Source of the DNA: Excoecaria cochinchinensis
Taxonomy: Eukaryota; Streptophyta; Magnoliopsida; Malpighiales; Euphorbiaceae
NCBI GenBank assembly: GCA_947683425.1
Contig: CANTUQ010000077.1
Location: 2,790,001 to 2,854,000, forward strand
Reading direction: 5' to 3'
DNA length: 64,000 nt
Below are positions 1 through 12,030 of this stretch, piece by piece. The stretch's first letter is position 1. The number at the start of each line of letters is the position of its first letter. A model generated the notes under the pieces. That model worked only from the letters and a program-made list of their open reading frames with translations, had not been told where the DNA came from and ran no database searches. Both the position numbers and the translations under genes were made by a program.

Positions 1-987
1 GATGAACAATCAATTAAATAAATTAGAATAAAATAAAATATGTTAAAAATATTAAATCTATGGCTAAATCAAATGAACATAAAAATTAAAATAATAGATC
101 AAAAATCTACATGGTTGCCAATTAATTATAAAAAAATATATAAATTAAAAATTAAATTAAAAATTGAGCCTAGAATATTTACCCTCAAATTTTGATGTGA
201 TGAATGAAGGTAGGTGATCAATTTCCTTATCTTGATTTAGAAAAATAAAATATATAACAAAATTTTATCTCAAGAACAAATAATTAATTTATTTTTCTTA
301 AGGAAAAATTGTAAAATAAGAAGTAAGAAAATTCACAAGAACAAATAATTAATTTATTTGTCTTAAGAATCAACATAAAAAATTAAAAATAGTTGGGGAA
401 CTTGTTCTTGAAGAAGAAAAAAAAAAGAAGAAGAAGAGAGAAAACCAATTTTTCTCAAGAAAAAATCCCCCCAATTCTCTTTCAAAAAAAATCATTTTAT
501 AACCCCTAAAAAAAATTAGATTTTAATGAAAAAATTAAATTAATTTAATCCCCATAATCACAAAAAACTGAAGAATTTTAAAAGTGAAAAGATAAAAGGG
601 TTTAAAAATTAAATTCTACAAAAAAAATGAGTAAAAACACTCAAAAATTGCCCAAAAACGCCCAAAGGGCTGTTAGGGGCCACAGGGACGTGTTAGGGGC
701 AAGCGATGCCCGTCGGGTGTCGCCGCGTGAGGCGCGCGGGTGAGGACGAGCTTCCGTACACCGACGCTCGCGAATATTGTTTTTTAAATTTTTGCTAAAA
801 CACTATAATTTCAAAACTTACTCTTTTTCTTAAAATATTTTTTAAAACCCATTTTTATTTATTTTTAATAAATCAAATTGACAAGAAAATCATCACTTCC
901 AACTTTCACTTTTGCCTATAAACAGCCACACTTAATTTCATTATCGGGTAATCCTTATCTAAACTGCCTCGGGACCCGGTGTCTATA
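1..987 (-). mobile_element. Tat-like LTR, partial (cut by window start)
   Basis: AT-rich LTR of lineage 2 in minus orientation. Its right-hand end reads GGGACCCGGTGTCTATA, the family terminus (reverse complement of TGTAGACACCGGGTCC) with one C changed to T. The sequence that follows (from 988) resumes the body of another copy of the same LTR, matching 53261 onward, so this looks like a same-family LTR inserted into the 3' LTR of element A. A GC-rich block at about 655-770 with CpG-rich palindromic bits matches similar blocks near the same terminus in the other lineage-2 LTRs. The other end and the target duplication lie outside the window. Confidence 0.7.
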
Positions 988-1589
988 TTCCTCCCCATTC
1001 TCTTTCTATAATTTTCTATTTATATCGTTTAATATAAAAAACCCTAGTTGATTAGGAAAAAAATTAAATTTAAATCAAATTATTTGTTATCTTAATTTTA
1101 AAAATGAAAAAAATCATGAAAATCCTTAAAAAATTGGGTAAAAAATCAATTTTGTGGAAAAAATCCCGAAAAAGGCCAAAAATCACGTTTTCGGCGGAAA
1201 TCGGCAGATTTGGGTGGACAGGGGCAACCGACGGGTGTCAGTGCGAGCGACGGGCATTGGTGGACGTGTGGACTATGTGCTGGGGCGTAGGCGGTCGATG
1301 CCTACACGCCTGCTATGCCGGGCGTAGGCGAGGCGTACCGACACGTAGCCGGTGGCCGAAATTTTTTTTTTAATTTTTTTAAGGTAATTTTGACTAAAAC
1401 ACTATAATTTCCAACCTCCTTTTTTCTATTTTAATTTTTGTTTTTATTTTTAAAATTTTTATTTTTTTTATCTCTAAAAAATGAATCTTGACAAGAAAAT
1501 CATCACTTCAAACCTTTTTACCCGTGAGCAGGCGTCTAATCATCATTATGTAACTCTAATATTGGATGTATCAGGACCCGGTGTCTACA
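988..1589 (-). mobile_element. 3' LTR of element A (terminal part)
   Basis: Continuation of a lineage-2 LTR ending GACCCGGTGTCTACA at 1589. It aligns with 53261-53763 in the 5' LTR of element A: both have a CT-rich run, an AACCCTA/ATTAAGGAAAA stretch, a GC-rich block, then the ACTATAATTTTCAA and GACAAGAAAATCATCACTT boxes. It holds a GC-rich block at about 1190-1360. No coding potential is recognisable. The 89-codon ORF from 1104 lies within LTR DNA and is not a gene. Confidence 0.75.
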
Positions 1590-1606
1590 GTTGCCCCCAA
1601 TTTTGG
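1590..1606 (-). other. polypurine tract of element A
   Basis: On the minus strand this reads CCAAAATTGGGGGCAAC directly before the LTR start TGTAGACACC. The same PPT-LTR junction occurs at 25657 (element C) and 49461-49478 (element B). It primes plus-strand DNA synthesis. Confidence 0.8.
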
Positions 1607-3282
1607 AAAACTAGTGCACTAGTGCCTAGATGAGGCAAAATTCAGAGAAAAAGGAAAGTAATGCGTACCTGAAACAGTCCTTACCTTCTTGTTTTGTTGA
1701 AGATCGTGGCTCGTCGTTGCTGAGTTGTAGCGTATTCTATTATGACCCATTTGCAATCATTTTGCTGACTCCCATCCGGTCTGCACGGCATGTCCTTGCT
1801 AACCACCATCCGGTATGCATGGCATCTGATCGCTGCCGTTGAGCTGTAGTGTATTCTACTATAACCCGTTTGACATACCGCATTTGTCTTGCTAGCCACC
1901 ATCCGGCCTGCATGGCATACCCTTACGAGCCCCTATTCGGTGTTGCTTCAGTTGATGAAGAGCCATCCAGCGCCGCCTTCTTGTTGAAAAGATCTGTGTG
2001 CCTCTTAAGAGGGCATTGTGCTCACAGGGAGACTTTAAAAATTTATTCTCACTGAGAGGCTTATATGCTCATTGAGAGGCTTTGATGCTCACTGAGAGAC
2101 TTTCATTGCTCACTGAGAGGCTTTGATTGCTCACTGGGAAGCTTTGATGCTCACTGAGAGACTTTGATTGCTCACTGAGAGACTTTGATTGCTCACTAAG
2201 AGACTTTGATGCCTCACTGAGAGACTTTGATGCTCACTAAGAGACTTTGAGCCTCCTGAGAGGAAATTAGATTTGAGCCTCCTGAGAGGAAAATTAGATT
2301 TGAGCCTCCTTAGAGGAAAATTAAATTTGAGCCTCTATAGAAGAAAATTATATTTGAACCTCCTTAGAGGGAATTAGATTTGATGTTGGCCCGTAGGCGA
2401 ATGGATTTCAATGTCTTTGGTGTCTCTTAAAATGATTTTTTTATTTTTTGTAAATTTTTGGGATTTTCACATTTTGAATGTATTTGAATTTTTACAGTAT
2501 GTTGGATTTTCAAGGTCTTGAAAATACCTTCTTTTATTTTATTTTTGTTTTTATTTTTATTTTTTTCAAGAATTTGTATTTTTTGTACATTTGAATTTTG
2601 ATTTTTGTACACTTATTGTGTGTTGTGTGTAAGCATACATCTTATGATAGAGAAACTTACCTTATTGCCCCCGGTATGGTGTGCATGAATAGACTTGCTC
2701 TTTTAAATGTCCTCTTTGGTGCGGGTTCGCGGGATTCCTTTTTCATGAGGACTTCATCTTGATCTGATTGTCCAGCATGGATGAGCGCCGATATTGAGCT
2801 GAAATTGTACCTCGGCCCGCTTTTGCATTTAATTGCCTCCAACTAAAGTATGTGTGGCTAGTCCAGCTTCCCAAAGGATCTTATTTTCTGTACGTTTGTG
2901 TGATTCTGGATTGCCCTCAGCATGGTGTGCCCAGGTAGGCTTGTTTTTCTTGATGTTCCCTCTCTGTACAGGCCTATAGGATTTTATGCTGAATACCGCG
3001 ACCGACAATGTTGAACTGAATCCATCTCTTGGATCACCTTTGCGCATGAGGTCTATTCGGACCTTTCCCTCAGAGTTTTGTACACAACAATGTATACAAA
3101 GATTGTGTGTCCATATGGAAATAAGTGTGTAAAATATATACACAAAACTAATACACAGGAAACACATGCAAAGGATTAATGTACAAAAATTATGTGTGCA
3201 TAACTATACGTGTAAAGGATTGAATGCATGTGATATGTATGCTAAACATGTGCAAAGAATTATGCGTTACATGTATAAAAAC
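1607..3282 (-). mobile_element. element A, 3' untranslated internal region
   Basis: Non-coding internal DNA of element A between its polypurine tract and the rest of the element. It includes the degenerate minisatellite at 2046-2380. Around 2650-3060 are blocks rich in short conserved phrases and many TGTGTGCAT-like words. Target-site evidence shows the solo LTR at 3283-7444 interrupts it (AAAAC on both sides), after which the A sequence resumes. No gene is seen here. Confidence 0.65.
2046..2380. repeat. degenerate minisatellite next to the polypurine tract of A
   Basis: About 15 units of roughly 20-24 bp built on GCTCACTGAGAGACTTTGAT, grading into GAGCCTCCTGAGAGGAAAAT. The core TGAGAGG is shared with the arrays in elements C (25837-26153 and 35784-36357) and B (48661-49350), which occupy the same position in their elements. 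Confidence 0.85.
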
Positions 3283-4698
3283 TGTCACACCCCAAATCAG
3301 GCCTAGTCGGAGTTGGCAAGTTAAGTCGGGAATTGAAGGGTATTTTAGTAATTTATGCTTGAGAAAAATTGGATAATAAGGATTTAATTGCAAAGGAAAT
3401 AATTAAATAAGTTTAGTGGAGGAATTTTATGGTGTGCTTGTGGTGTATGGAAGTAGGATATAAGTGGATTAAGAGGTTTTATAGTGTGGGTTTGTATGTA
3501 TGGTGCCATGGATGTAAGTGGGTTTTAAGGAATGATTTGGTGTGAGAGAGGTTTGGTGCCTTAAGATATTTAAGTGAGAGATCTTTAGTGTGTGGATGAT
3601 GTATGGTACATTAGTATGTTAAGTCTTAAGTGGGTTGTTGGGTCCTATAGTGGCTTGACACATGGAAGGGGTAGGTAGGAGCATTGAATGAAGAGTGAGG
3701 AAAGGAGAGAGGAAAGAAAGGGGCAGATTTTCTACTCTTTCCTCACGTCTCTCTCTTTCCCTCTTTTCCTTTTCTTTCATTTTTCTACTCTAGTTACTCT
3801 CTTGTGTGTGATCAACGTGGGTTTTAAAGATTGGAGTTGGATTTCTAAGTTGTGTGCTGAGTTCAAGAGGTAAGATCATGGTTATTTGTGGTTTCTTCTT
3901 CTTCTTTTTCTCCTGCATTTTCTGGGTTTTGAAAGGGGTTCTCATGGTTTGATTTTGTGTTTTGGCTGGGCTTTATAGAAGAATCGGAAGAAGGAAGAAA
4001 GAAGAAAGGGAAAAAGAAGGTGAGATCGTGAGAGGGCTGAAGTGAAGCTTCAAATCCAGGTTTGGGAGTGTGTTTTGAATGCATGCAATGTTTGGGAGCT
4101 TTGATTTCTACTTTGAGTTTGAGTTGTCTATGCCTATTCTCCTTGGATCGTGGGTTTTTGTTGTGTTGTTATTTTTAGAAATTTGAGTGCTTTGATATGA
4201 GTTTATGCATGAATTAAATTGGATAAATGTGTTAGTAATCCATGTGATTAATTGAGATGAATGTATATGAGGGTTGGCTTTGAAATGCATGAGTTTGGCA
4301 ATTCTGTCCCGATTTTATTTGACCTCCGTATATTGTTTTTCTCATAAGTAGAGTTTTAGAACTTGACAATGTGTGATTCTTAAGCCATTAGAACCATGAC
4401 TTCAATTCCTTCAAAAGTCTTAGAAATAGCCTTGGGCTAATTCTTGCTCTAAGACCCTGAACTTTTGATAAAACCGTAGTGTCTCTTTTTGTGTCGGGTT
4501 GTTTCACCAGTATGGGTTGTGGAGAGAATATCTGGTGTTTTAGATGTCCTTTTGATCTGAAAATTGTTGTATTTTAACTTTAACATCCTAGGGAACATTT
4601 GTTAAGAAGGAAGGTTTGGCTAAAAATGAGGTTTAGAGGTCGGTTTAGGCAACACAAGTCAGGGGCGTTAAGCAGTCTTTTGTGGGTTCTGAGATGAG

Positions 4699-5530
4699 CC
4701 TCTGTCGCGAGCGCGACAAGGGTCGCGACCTCGCGACAGAAAAACCTATATTAGCCTTTATTTCTTCATTTTTGAGCCCTCGGTTAATCCGGATCAATCC
4801 CGTACCTTCCCCTCAGCTTATTATGCATGTTTAGGGTAATTAAATGACTATATAAGTAGTTGTCTTTGGGAAAACTTATGAGTATTATTAAGATTGGTGT
4901 TTTAGCTAGTAAATAACAATAGATATAACTCCGTGAAGGTTGGTTTATGGATGAGTACTATTATGTGTTGATCTCATGAGTAACCTAGGCATAATGTACA
5001 ATTTGTATGAATGCATAACATGGATGCGATTGAGATGAATGACAATTAGTGTTGACATTATAGAATGTGTAAATGGATATTGTTAGTGGCATGTTTTATT
5101 GGAATTATTGATACAGATGTTGTGTTTATGTTGTCAATGATGTGTGGCTTGCTGGAGATGAGGTATGTTGATGTTTCGACATTGGTTGAGATCTGGGTGT
5201 TGTGAAGAGGGAATTTTCTGCAGATTTCTTGTGTAAGGGTTGGAATTCCCGACTCTGTCGCGAGGTCGCGACAGAGCCCGATGAAAGCAGCCCTCGCACG
5301 CGTTCGAGCTCTCCACCGAGCTGTGCAGCAGAGCCTCTGTTGCGAGCATGACAGAGAGCTCGGTTGCCGAATTGTTTGGGTTAGCAGCTCACTGTCGCGA
5401 ACGCGATGTGTGTCGCGAGCGCGACAGCGAGATGCCCTAGTTCCCTCGCGAGATCGCGAAGGTTGCCGTGATCGCGACATGGGCAAGTAACCTCTGTCGC
5501 GAGCGCGACATCTGTTGCGATCGCGACACT
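4699..5530. repeat. clusters of TGTCGCGA..TCGCGACA palindromes
   Basis: Repeated CpG-rich dyads of the form TGTCGCGAGCGCGACA, often in close pairs, at 4699-4737 and 5251-5530 inside the solo LTR. The same palindrome family recurs in the LTRs at 8591-8695, 16258-16592 and 50035-50290, and in decayed form at 45197-45240 and 63505-63550. Confidence 0.85.
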
Positions 5531-6946
5531 TCCTGTTTTCCAAATTGAGTTTTCTTTTGTGATGCCAATGTGTGAATTCCGAACTTGTGATGCCTTTAGG
5601 TTTATACTTTGACTATTTTATGAAGTGCATTAATATAATTGGATGAATTATGCATGGACAATGTTATAAATTATATGAATGTAATATGTTAACATATGTG
5701 CCATGATGTGAGACATGATTTGTATTACGCATGACCTGCGAGAGTCAGTCTAGTGGATAGTTAGGCATGCCTAATAGAGTTTTGTTAGCTGCAGCCCCTT
5801 TGAACGTTTGGACCCTGATCAGGTCCCTGTTTGGTTCCTCGCGAACCCTTTATGTGTATGGATCTTGTTTAAGATCCCCTTTCATTAAAATGTTTTTGAA
5901 TGTGGAAAATGATGTTGTTTTTCTCTCGATTCGTACCCGTAAGGTGCACCCGTTCGTACCAATAAGGTACTGTCCGATAAAGTTTATGTGATTACTTCGA
6001 TTCGTACCCGTAAGGTGCGCCCGTTCGTGCCAGCGAGGCACTGTCAGATATCTCGTTATCCACTATTTTGAGTCAGCAGGTATTCTGTTCGCTTTGTCTG
6101 ATATGAATATGAGAATATGATAACCGTTTGGTTAAGATTTCAGTAATATGAATCAGCTATCTTTCTGATGTGATCATGGAAGTTTGAATGGTTTGGATAT
6201 GACTCAAGTATGCAATTGCATATGCTTACCGCCTATTTTGTATTGTGAATGTGTCTAATTGAGTGGTTGAGATGTAAGCAGGCGAACTAGTATGTATAAG
6301 TACACTGGCTTGCATCATTGTATACTATGGTTAAATGTGTGAATGAGTATTTATCATATTGAGATGCAATGCATGTGGATTGACGTTTGGTAAGTGCATG
6401 TGCCATAAGGTATCGATATGCTTTATGTTCCTATGAACTTAGTTATCGCAGTGTTTTTAATACGTAGTTGTGTGTTTGCAATTCACGGCATGATATTGTA
6501 TGGATTAGAGTTGTGCAGTGGAAGTGTGGTGGTTTGATGCTATACACTGGGTTTTTATTTAGTGTAGGAATCTTGTGACATGATAAGTATGTTTTAGTAC
6601 CTCTTAAGGATGCATGATGGTTGGGTGTAGTTTTGCTTGGTAATTGTGATGCATGTGAGCGGGTTCCACTATGATAAGGATACCTTGGTATGATATGTGC
6701 ATGTGCAATATTTTTAAGAGTATATGCATGGTGAAGTGTTGCTATTCGATACCTCGGTGAAACCGGTAAGTTTAATGCATGTGATATTGTATGTAGTTCT
6801 ACATGGTGATAATTGTATTATGTATGGTATTGCCTTTGCTATGCAAGTCTGATTATATATGTGTTATGAATATCCGCATTTGACATTTGAATGTGTTATG
6901 CCTTGGCGACGATTGTGAATGGCCGTCCATATTACTTGTGTGTTTT

Positions 6947-6993
6947 CCCCACTAAGCGTTATCGCTTAGCACGGGCTCTTTTCCCGTGCAGGT
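6947..6993 (+). other. conserved hairpin pair and predicted splice acceptor in LTR
   Basis: CCCC followed by the stem TAAGCG-TTAT-CGCTTA, then the stem CACGGG..CCCGTG with a pyrimidine-rich loop, then CAGGT. The same arrangement occurs at 9240, 11681, 15582, 26516, 33689, 47285, 50878, 53992, 58231 and 61442, with compensatory stem changes. The AG at 6990-6991 is a good plant 3' splice site (pyrimidine tract then GCAG/GT). Confidence 0.7.
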
Positions 6994-7444
6994 GGCAGGT
7001 TGTGTTCGGATCGAGTCGCGCATCTGCAAGGTCGGCCACATAGGAGTTAGCAGTGTTTTGTTATTTTGTTTCAGTTTCTGTATTTCGAATTCTATAATTT
7101 TGTAGCCTTTTTCTTATGTATTTGTATACGTAAGAATCTTATTGTAATTAAGTTTTCCATTAAATGAGCCTTTTGTTTTATCGTTCACTTTATGCTTCCG
7201 CCGAGTGATCTTATGTATGCATGTGTTTATGCTTCCGCTTAGTGCTTGCGTGTGTGCATGAGTTATTGCATGATCAGTTTGTGCCCGCAGGGTAAGTCAA
7301 GTTTTTAATTACCCGTATTTTTGTATGTATGTTTATGCTTGTATGCATGCTTCCGCGTAACGAATGTGTTTATCCGTGTGTGAGTGCATCGGGTAGCGTG
7401 CCCGCCAGCGTCCTTCCAACGGGGGCAGCGGTGGGGGTGTTACA

Positions 7445-8585
7445 AAAACATTATATACATGGGATGTGTGCGAAGAACTGCATATGCGAGATATATACAA
7501 AGTTCATGCATGTGTGAACGCATGTTGGGCATCGTGAAAGGCTATGCACGTGTAAATTTATGCAAAGAGATATGCAAAATAGTGTACATGCGTGATGCAC
7601 GTGATATGCAAAAATGGATAGTTCACATCTAGAAGGGTGTTGCTTGGCTTAGGAATTCTGACCCATATTCCTTTCAAAGAGAATTGTCCCGTGTGCATCT
7701 TTACCTGCCGGTCAACGAGCATGCACCTCTTACTATAAGCTGTACAGCGTTTTGCCCCCAGTACTATGACTCATGTCCAACATTATGCACTATTTTCTTA
7801 AAGGGAGGTTATCCGAAGTAATGCTGCCTTATCGCTCCAGGCATTGGAAGTCATTGTTTTAAACCCTTGTGGATTTTTCAACTAGCTTTTTTTTGCGAGA
7901 AATGCGTCCCTTTGGAGATTTTTACATAATCCTGTGCCTAATTTTTGCTTGGAATGGACCCAACCCACTCCAGCGGCTTTTATTCATTTATTTTTTTGTA
8001 GGACAAACTGTCTGTTTTCAGGTTTTTACCCTGCCCTTTGGCCTAACTTTTGCTTAGAGAGCCAGTTACGGTTTTCATCTCTAACGGGCTTCTTTTTTTT
8101 CCTTTTTTTTTAGTTTTTTTTCCTCACGTCTTTTAGGTGTGACTACAAGAAAAGCTGAAGCTACTATCAGAGCCATCTCCTAGGGTGATCAATATTCGTT
8201 AAGGCAATTTCTTCACAGGCAGGGACTATATTCATTTGCATCTCCTAACAAAGGTGTTGCTAAATTGGGCGAGGTGACAGATGAGGATATCGGCTTCATG
8301 TGCTCCTGGCTCCCCCTTTCTGCTGTGACTCTAGATGGTTCTTCGGAATGTGTACCCTTGCATAGATCTCATAAGGCCAATTTCTATATTACCGCCCACT
8401 GTGTTCAGATGTTGTGAGGTATCTTCTATACTTTCAAGGTGACCCTTTATCCGCAGCTTTTACCTCCAGATATCATGGCCTCTGGGCACAACTACTGGTG
8501 AAGACTGTCATGCCATCTATCAGGGATTGTTCCTCTATTTTTACCACTTTATTATAAAATACCAAATTTATTGGCTAAAATTGGG
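7445..8585 (-). mobile_element. element A internal region, continued
   Basis: Resumes element A after the AAAAC duplication. Segments match the reverse complement of B: 7640-7720 with about 48290-48370, and 8340-8420 with about 47660-47730. They also match C: 7900-8100, with its TGGAATGGACCCAACCCA phrase, matches about 36650-36870. It is non-coding 3'-side DNA of the lineage-2 family. The last 50 bp (about 8540-8585) resemble a scrap of lineage-2 LTR (compare 52141-52205) in shuffled order. Confidence 0.6.
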
Positions 8586-9541
8586 ACAATGGTCGCGGGC
8601 GCGACAGAAGTGATTTGCTTGTTCGATTGCGAGTGCGGTCATTACTGCGAGTGCGACAGAAGGTATCGATGGGATCTGTCGTGAGTGCGACAGTTCTCGG
8701 GTATCAAGTACTTATTGATTTGTTTTATTTTGTGTGAATTATAGTATTAGGCCTATAAATGACTATGTATATGATAATGAGAAATGTATTTATTTACATG
8801 AACATTAAGTGAATTAATTTATAGCCTATAATCGAGTCGTGGATAGATAAGCATGCTTATAAGGGTTAGTGTTCGCAGCTGCCAGTGTCGGTACCTGTTC
8901 GGTATCCAGTGATTTGAGATTTGCATATCTCTAATGTCAATATTGTTCTCTCCAAACAATTAGTGATTGATACCCGAGTGGTATCTAGTGTACCCGTTAT
9001 CCATTGCTGTATTGATTCAAGCTATACTAAGATTGTTATTGTATTGATTAATTATAATATTGTGCTACATGTTATAACTTCCATGATATAGTAGTATTTC
9101 TAGTAACATTGTATATTAGTGATTTATTATTGTAAAGTATGGAATATTGAACATTTGGCATATCATTTAATTATAATTTGTGTTGCTATTATATGTTAAT
9201 GCTTGATTATTTCTGTAGTAGTCCATTATATATTTATATCCCCACTGAGCCATTACTCAGCACGGGTATTTATCTCCCATGTAGGTTTATAGCTTGGAGC
9301 TTGAGTTTTTAATAGGAACATCAGCTGGCCACTAGAGGGTGTCTTGAAGTCTTCTAGTTAGGTTTAAACTTTTGTAATGTAAAGATAATGTTCCAAATTT
9401 TGTATAGCTAGAATATGTATATGTTTAATATTAATCTTGTACTTTTTAAAGATGTAGACTTTATTTAGTTAATATTAATGATAAATTTTGGTTATGTGTT
9501 ATTTAAATTTACTTAGATTATTGCTATTGTGAAAGATTAGG
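8586..9541 (+). mobile_element. Tekay-like LTR fragment E (5' truncated)
   Basis: Carries the plus-orientation LTR modules in the usual order: GTCGCG palindromes (8591-8695), GTGGATAGATAAGCATGCTTATA (about 8841-8863) and the hairpin pair CCCCACTGAGCC..CCCATGTAGGT (9240-9286). The LTR start is missing. Its last part was separated by insertion of the solo LTR at 9542-12030 and continues at 12031-12084. Confidence 0.7.
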
Positions 9542-12030
9542 TGTAACATCCTGAATTACACCCTAGTAGGATTTATGGTGTAATTGTATAGTAAGGGTAT
9601 AAAGAATTGGACTAAGAATAAGATTATGAGTAATTAAGGACCTAATTGAATGAGGTAAATAAAGATTTTGTACAATAGAATTTAGTGGAGAGACTTTAGA
9701 GAGATTAGTCTTGGACCAAAAGAGGAATTTACTGGAAGTGGACACTTGTCAAGAGGGAGACTTATGTGGCTTTAGGAGAGATTGCCACATAGGATTTCTG
9801 CATGCAATATAAGGATTCAAAGTGGAAAAATCTGTCCCAATTGGATTTTATGCAATTTGGTTCCTCTCATTCTCTCTCTCGGTTTCTTCCCTTTTTTTTT
9901 CTTCCTCTTTGGGTTTGTTCTTCTTCATTTGGTTGGATTTCTACATTTTAGTTTTCTTTGTAAATGGGGTTCGTGTGAAGAAGAAGGTAAGTGTGGTTTA
10001 GAAATTGTTTTGGTCTTTTTCTATTCAATTTTTGTTCTTGGTTTTGAGCTAATTGTGTAATGGACTAAGAGACTATGTGTATGTATTCTTGGTTGTATTT
10101 GAAGCTGCGGACAAGAGGATTAAAAAGGGCAAAGAAAAAGTCTGATTTTGAAGAGTAGAGATTTCAGCTGCACTTCTAGAGTTTGGGATTGAGTGATCCC
10201 TTGATTGAATGCATGTGTAGTGAATTTGTGTAGCAGTGATAAAAGATGCATGTTGAGGCCATTAGCTGAATTGTGGTTAAAGCATGAATTGCAAATGAGA
10301 TAGGTTGTTTTAGCATTCTGTATTTATATGATTTTGGTATGCTGGATTTTGTGTTTTAGTTCAAGCAAGAATTATTGTCATCTTTGCATGTGGTACATGT
10401 TTAGATTTTACCATGATTGAGCATTTGCTTATGGTCATTATGTCTTTTACTATGTTGATTGAACTTATTATTTGATTTGCGTTACTTTAGATTTTGTGTT
10501 TAGATTGAAGGCATGTATTGTGGTGTGATATGAGTTTTTAGCACAGCTGTGTTTTGGCAAAGCACAGCTGTATATGGGCATTTTTGCATAGGTCACAGTG
10601 ATAAGTTCTTGGTTATCACCATGAGATATGCAAAGATTGCATTCTGTCTGGGTGAACTAGGTATGTCACAGTGACAATCAAAATGGTTGTGACCGTGAGA
10701 TACCATGGTTTGCATTCTGCCAGTTGTGGGGAGTATGCCACGGTGGCAACCAGAATGGTTGTGATCATGAGGTACCCGCCATTTGCTTCCTGTTTTACAT
10801 CTTTGCATGTCACGATGACAACCTAATGGTTGTGACCGTGAGGTATGGAACTTTGCATTCTATTTTGGTATTTTCAGAATTGCACGGTCACAATTAGTAG
10901 GTTGTCACCGTGAGGTACCTCAACTTTAATTTCTTTTAAATACTATGAGATTATATGATGCATGAAAGAGATAATGCTTAACAACAACAATTGGATCTAT
11001 AGAGTGAATCATTGTATATTGACATATAAGTGTGCTTTTTCAAGCCATTTATGTATGCATGAATCATGTGATGGTTTACTTGACTTGTACATGAAGGGAA
11101 TGATTATGCATCCTTGGTTAGATACATGGAAATGTGACATTGTGGTTAGAGTGTTAGTGAGCTTAAAGTGTTAAGTTAGTGGATAGATAAGCATGCTTAT
11201 AAAGGGTTTAGTGCAGCTTCTCAGTACAGAGATTTCAGTCTCTTCTGTTACCTTCAAGTATTTGTATATTTTGAGACTTATGTCTTCTGTGTGTTCAGAT
11301 ACTGCATTCAATCAGTATCTTCAGTACCCGTATCCACAATTTATGAGAGTTTAGTCTCTTTTGTTTGGCTTTATAACTTGATAAGCTATTGCTTTAGTGA
11401 ATGATTGATTGTTTAAGCATTCATGTTAATGCTTGTGATAAGACCCTGTTATAGCAAGTGTTCATGATATTATTATGGTTAAAGCATGGTTATGTAAAGT
11501 GAGAATGTACGTGTTTGATATGAACATGAACGGTACAGGTAACTGTATTAGTTGTGATAATGATAATGTTGCTCATATTATGTTTATTGCCTTTAATTAT
11601 GGTCATTGTGGTATGTGATATGATTGTATAATTCATATGTATTGTCGTGACTGCTTGTGTAGTCCTTTGTATTTGTGTATCCCCACTAAGCGTTATCGCT
11701 TAGCATGGTTGTTTGTTTCCATGTAGGTTTGCAGGTTCAATTCTGAAGTGAGAGTCCCCATCTGCTGGCCACTAGGAGTTTTGATTCTTTTTGTAATGAT
11801 TATAGTATTCTTTTTGTACAGGCTCTTGTATAGTGTTTTGTAAGTGTAAGGAAAGGCATGAAATATTGATTTATGATAGTGTAGTGGTTTTGTATTGTAT
11901 ACTTTATAAGTTTCAACAATGCAAGTTTATATGTTATTCCTGAATGCTTCCGCTTTAGTTATTTGCTTGAGTGTTGTGTTTGCGTGTGTAGCATTTCGAT
12001 ATTCCTCCCGAGGGGTATTGGGGTGTTACA
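9542..12030 (+). mobile_element. solo LTR F, Tekay-like, 2489 bp
   Basis: Starts TGTAACATCCTGAATT, ends GGGGTGTTACA, and is flanked by TTAGG (9537-9541) and TTAAG (12031-12035), a 5-bp duplication with one changed base. It has a TATA-like element (TATAAG, 9808-9813), a CT-rich leader, a splice-donor match AAGGTAAGTG (GT at 9987-9988), an array of about six long palindromes (10592-10913), GTGGATAGATAAGCATGC (11179), and the hairpin pair (11681-11728). It lies inside another Tekay-like LTR (E). Confidence 0.88.
10592..10913. repeat. array of long palindromes in LTR F
   Basis: About five or six dyads of roughly 35 nt such as GTCACAGTGACAA..TTGTGACCGTGAG, spaced by about 30 bp of sequence that repeatedly contains TTTGCATTCTG. 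This matches, in opposite orientation, the CACGGTCACAATGA arrays in the LTRs of element D, whose spacers contain CAGAATGCA. Confidence 0.85.

Larger units (their letters stand above)
3283..7444 (+). mobile_element. solo LTR, Tekay-like, 4162 bp
   Basis: Starts TGTCACACCCCAAAT, ends GGGGTGTTACA, and is flanked by a perfect 5-bp duplication AAAAC (3278-3282 and 7445-7449), so it is a complete solo LTR left by recombination between the two LTRs of an element. A shorter relative lies at 15261-17868 in the other orientation. Inside are a CT-rich leader near 3720-3800, a splice-donor-like AGGTAAGAT at 3869, GC-rich palindrome clusters at 4699-4737 and 5251-5530, the GGATAGTTAGGCATGCCTAA module near 5754, the GACCCTGATCAGGTCC palindrome near 5814, and the terminal hairpin pair at 6947-6993. 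There is no coding content. Confidence 0.92.

Noticed and set aside
9782..10060. 92-codon ORF with a hydrophobic Phe-rich stretch that looks like a membrane segment
   Set aside because: It lies in the CT-rich leader of LTR F. The Phe/Leu run is a translation of the pyrimidine tract, and the predicted splice donor lies inside it.
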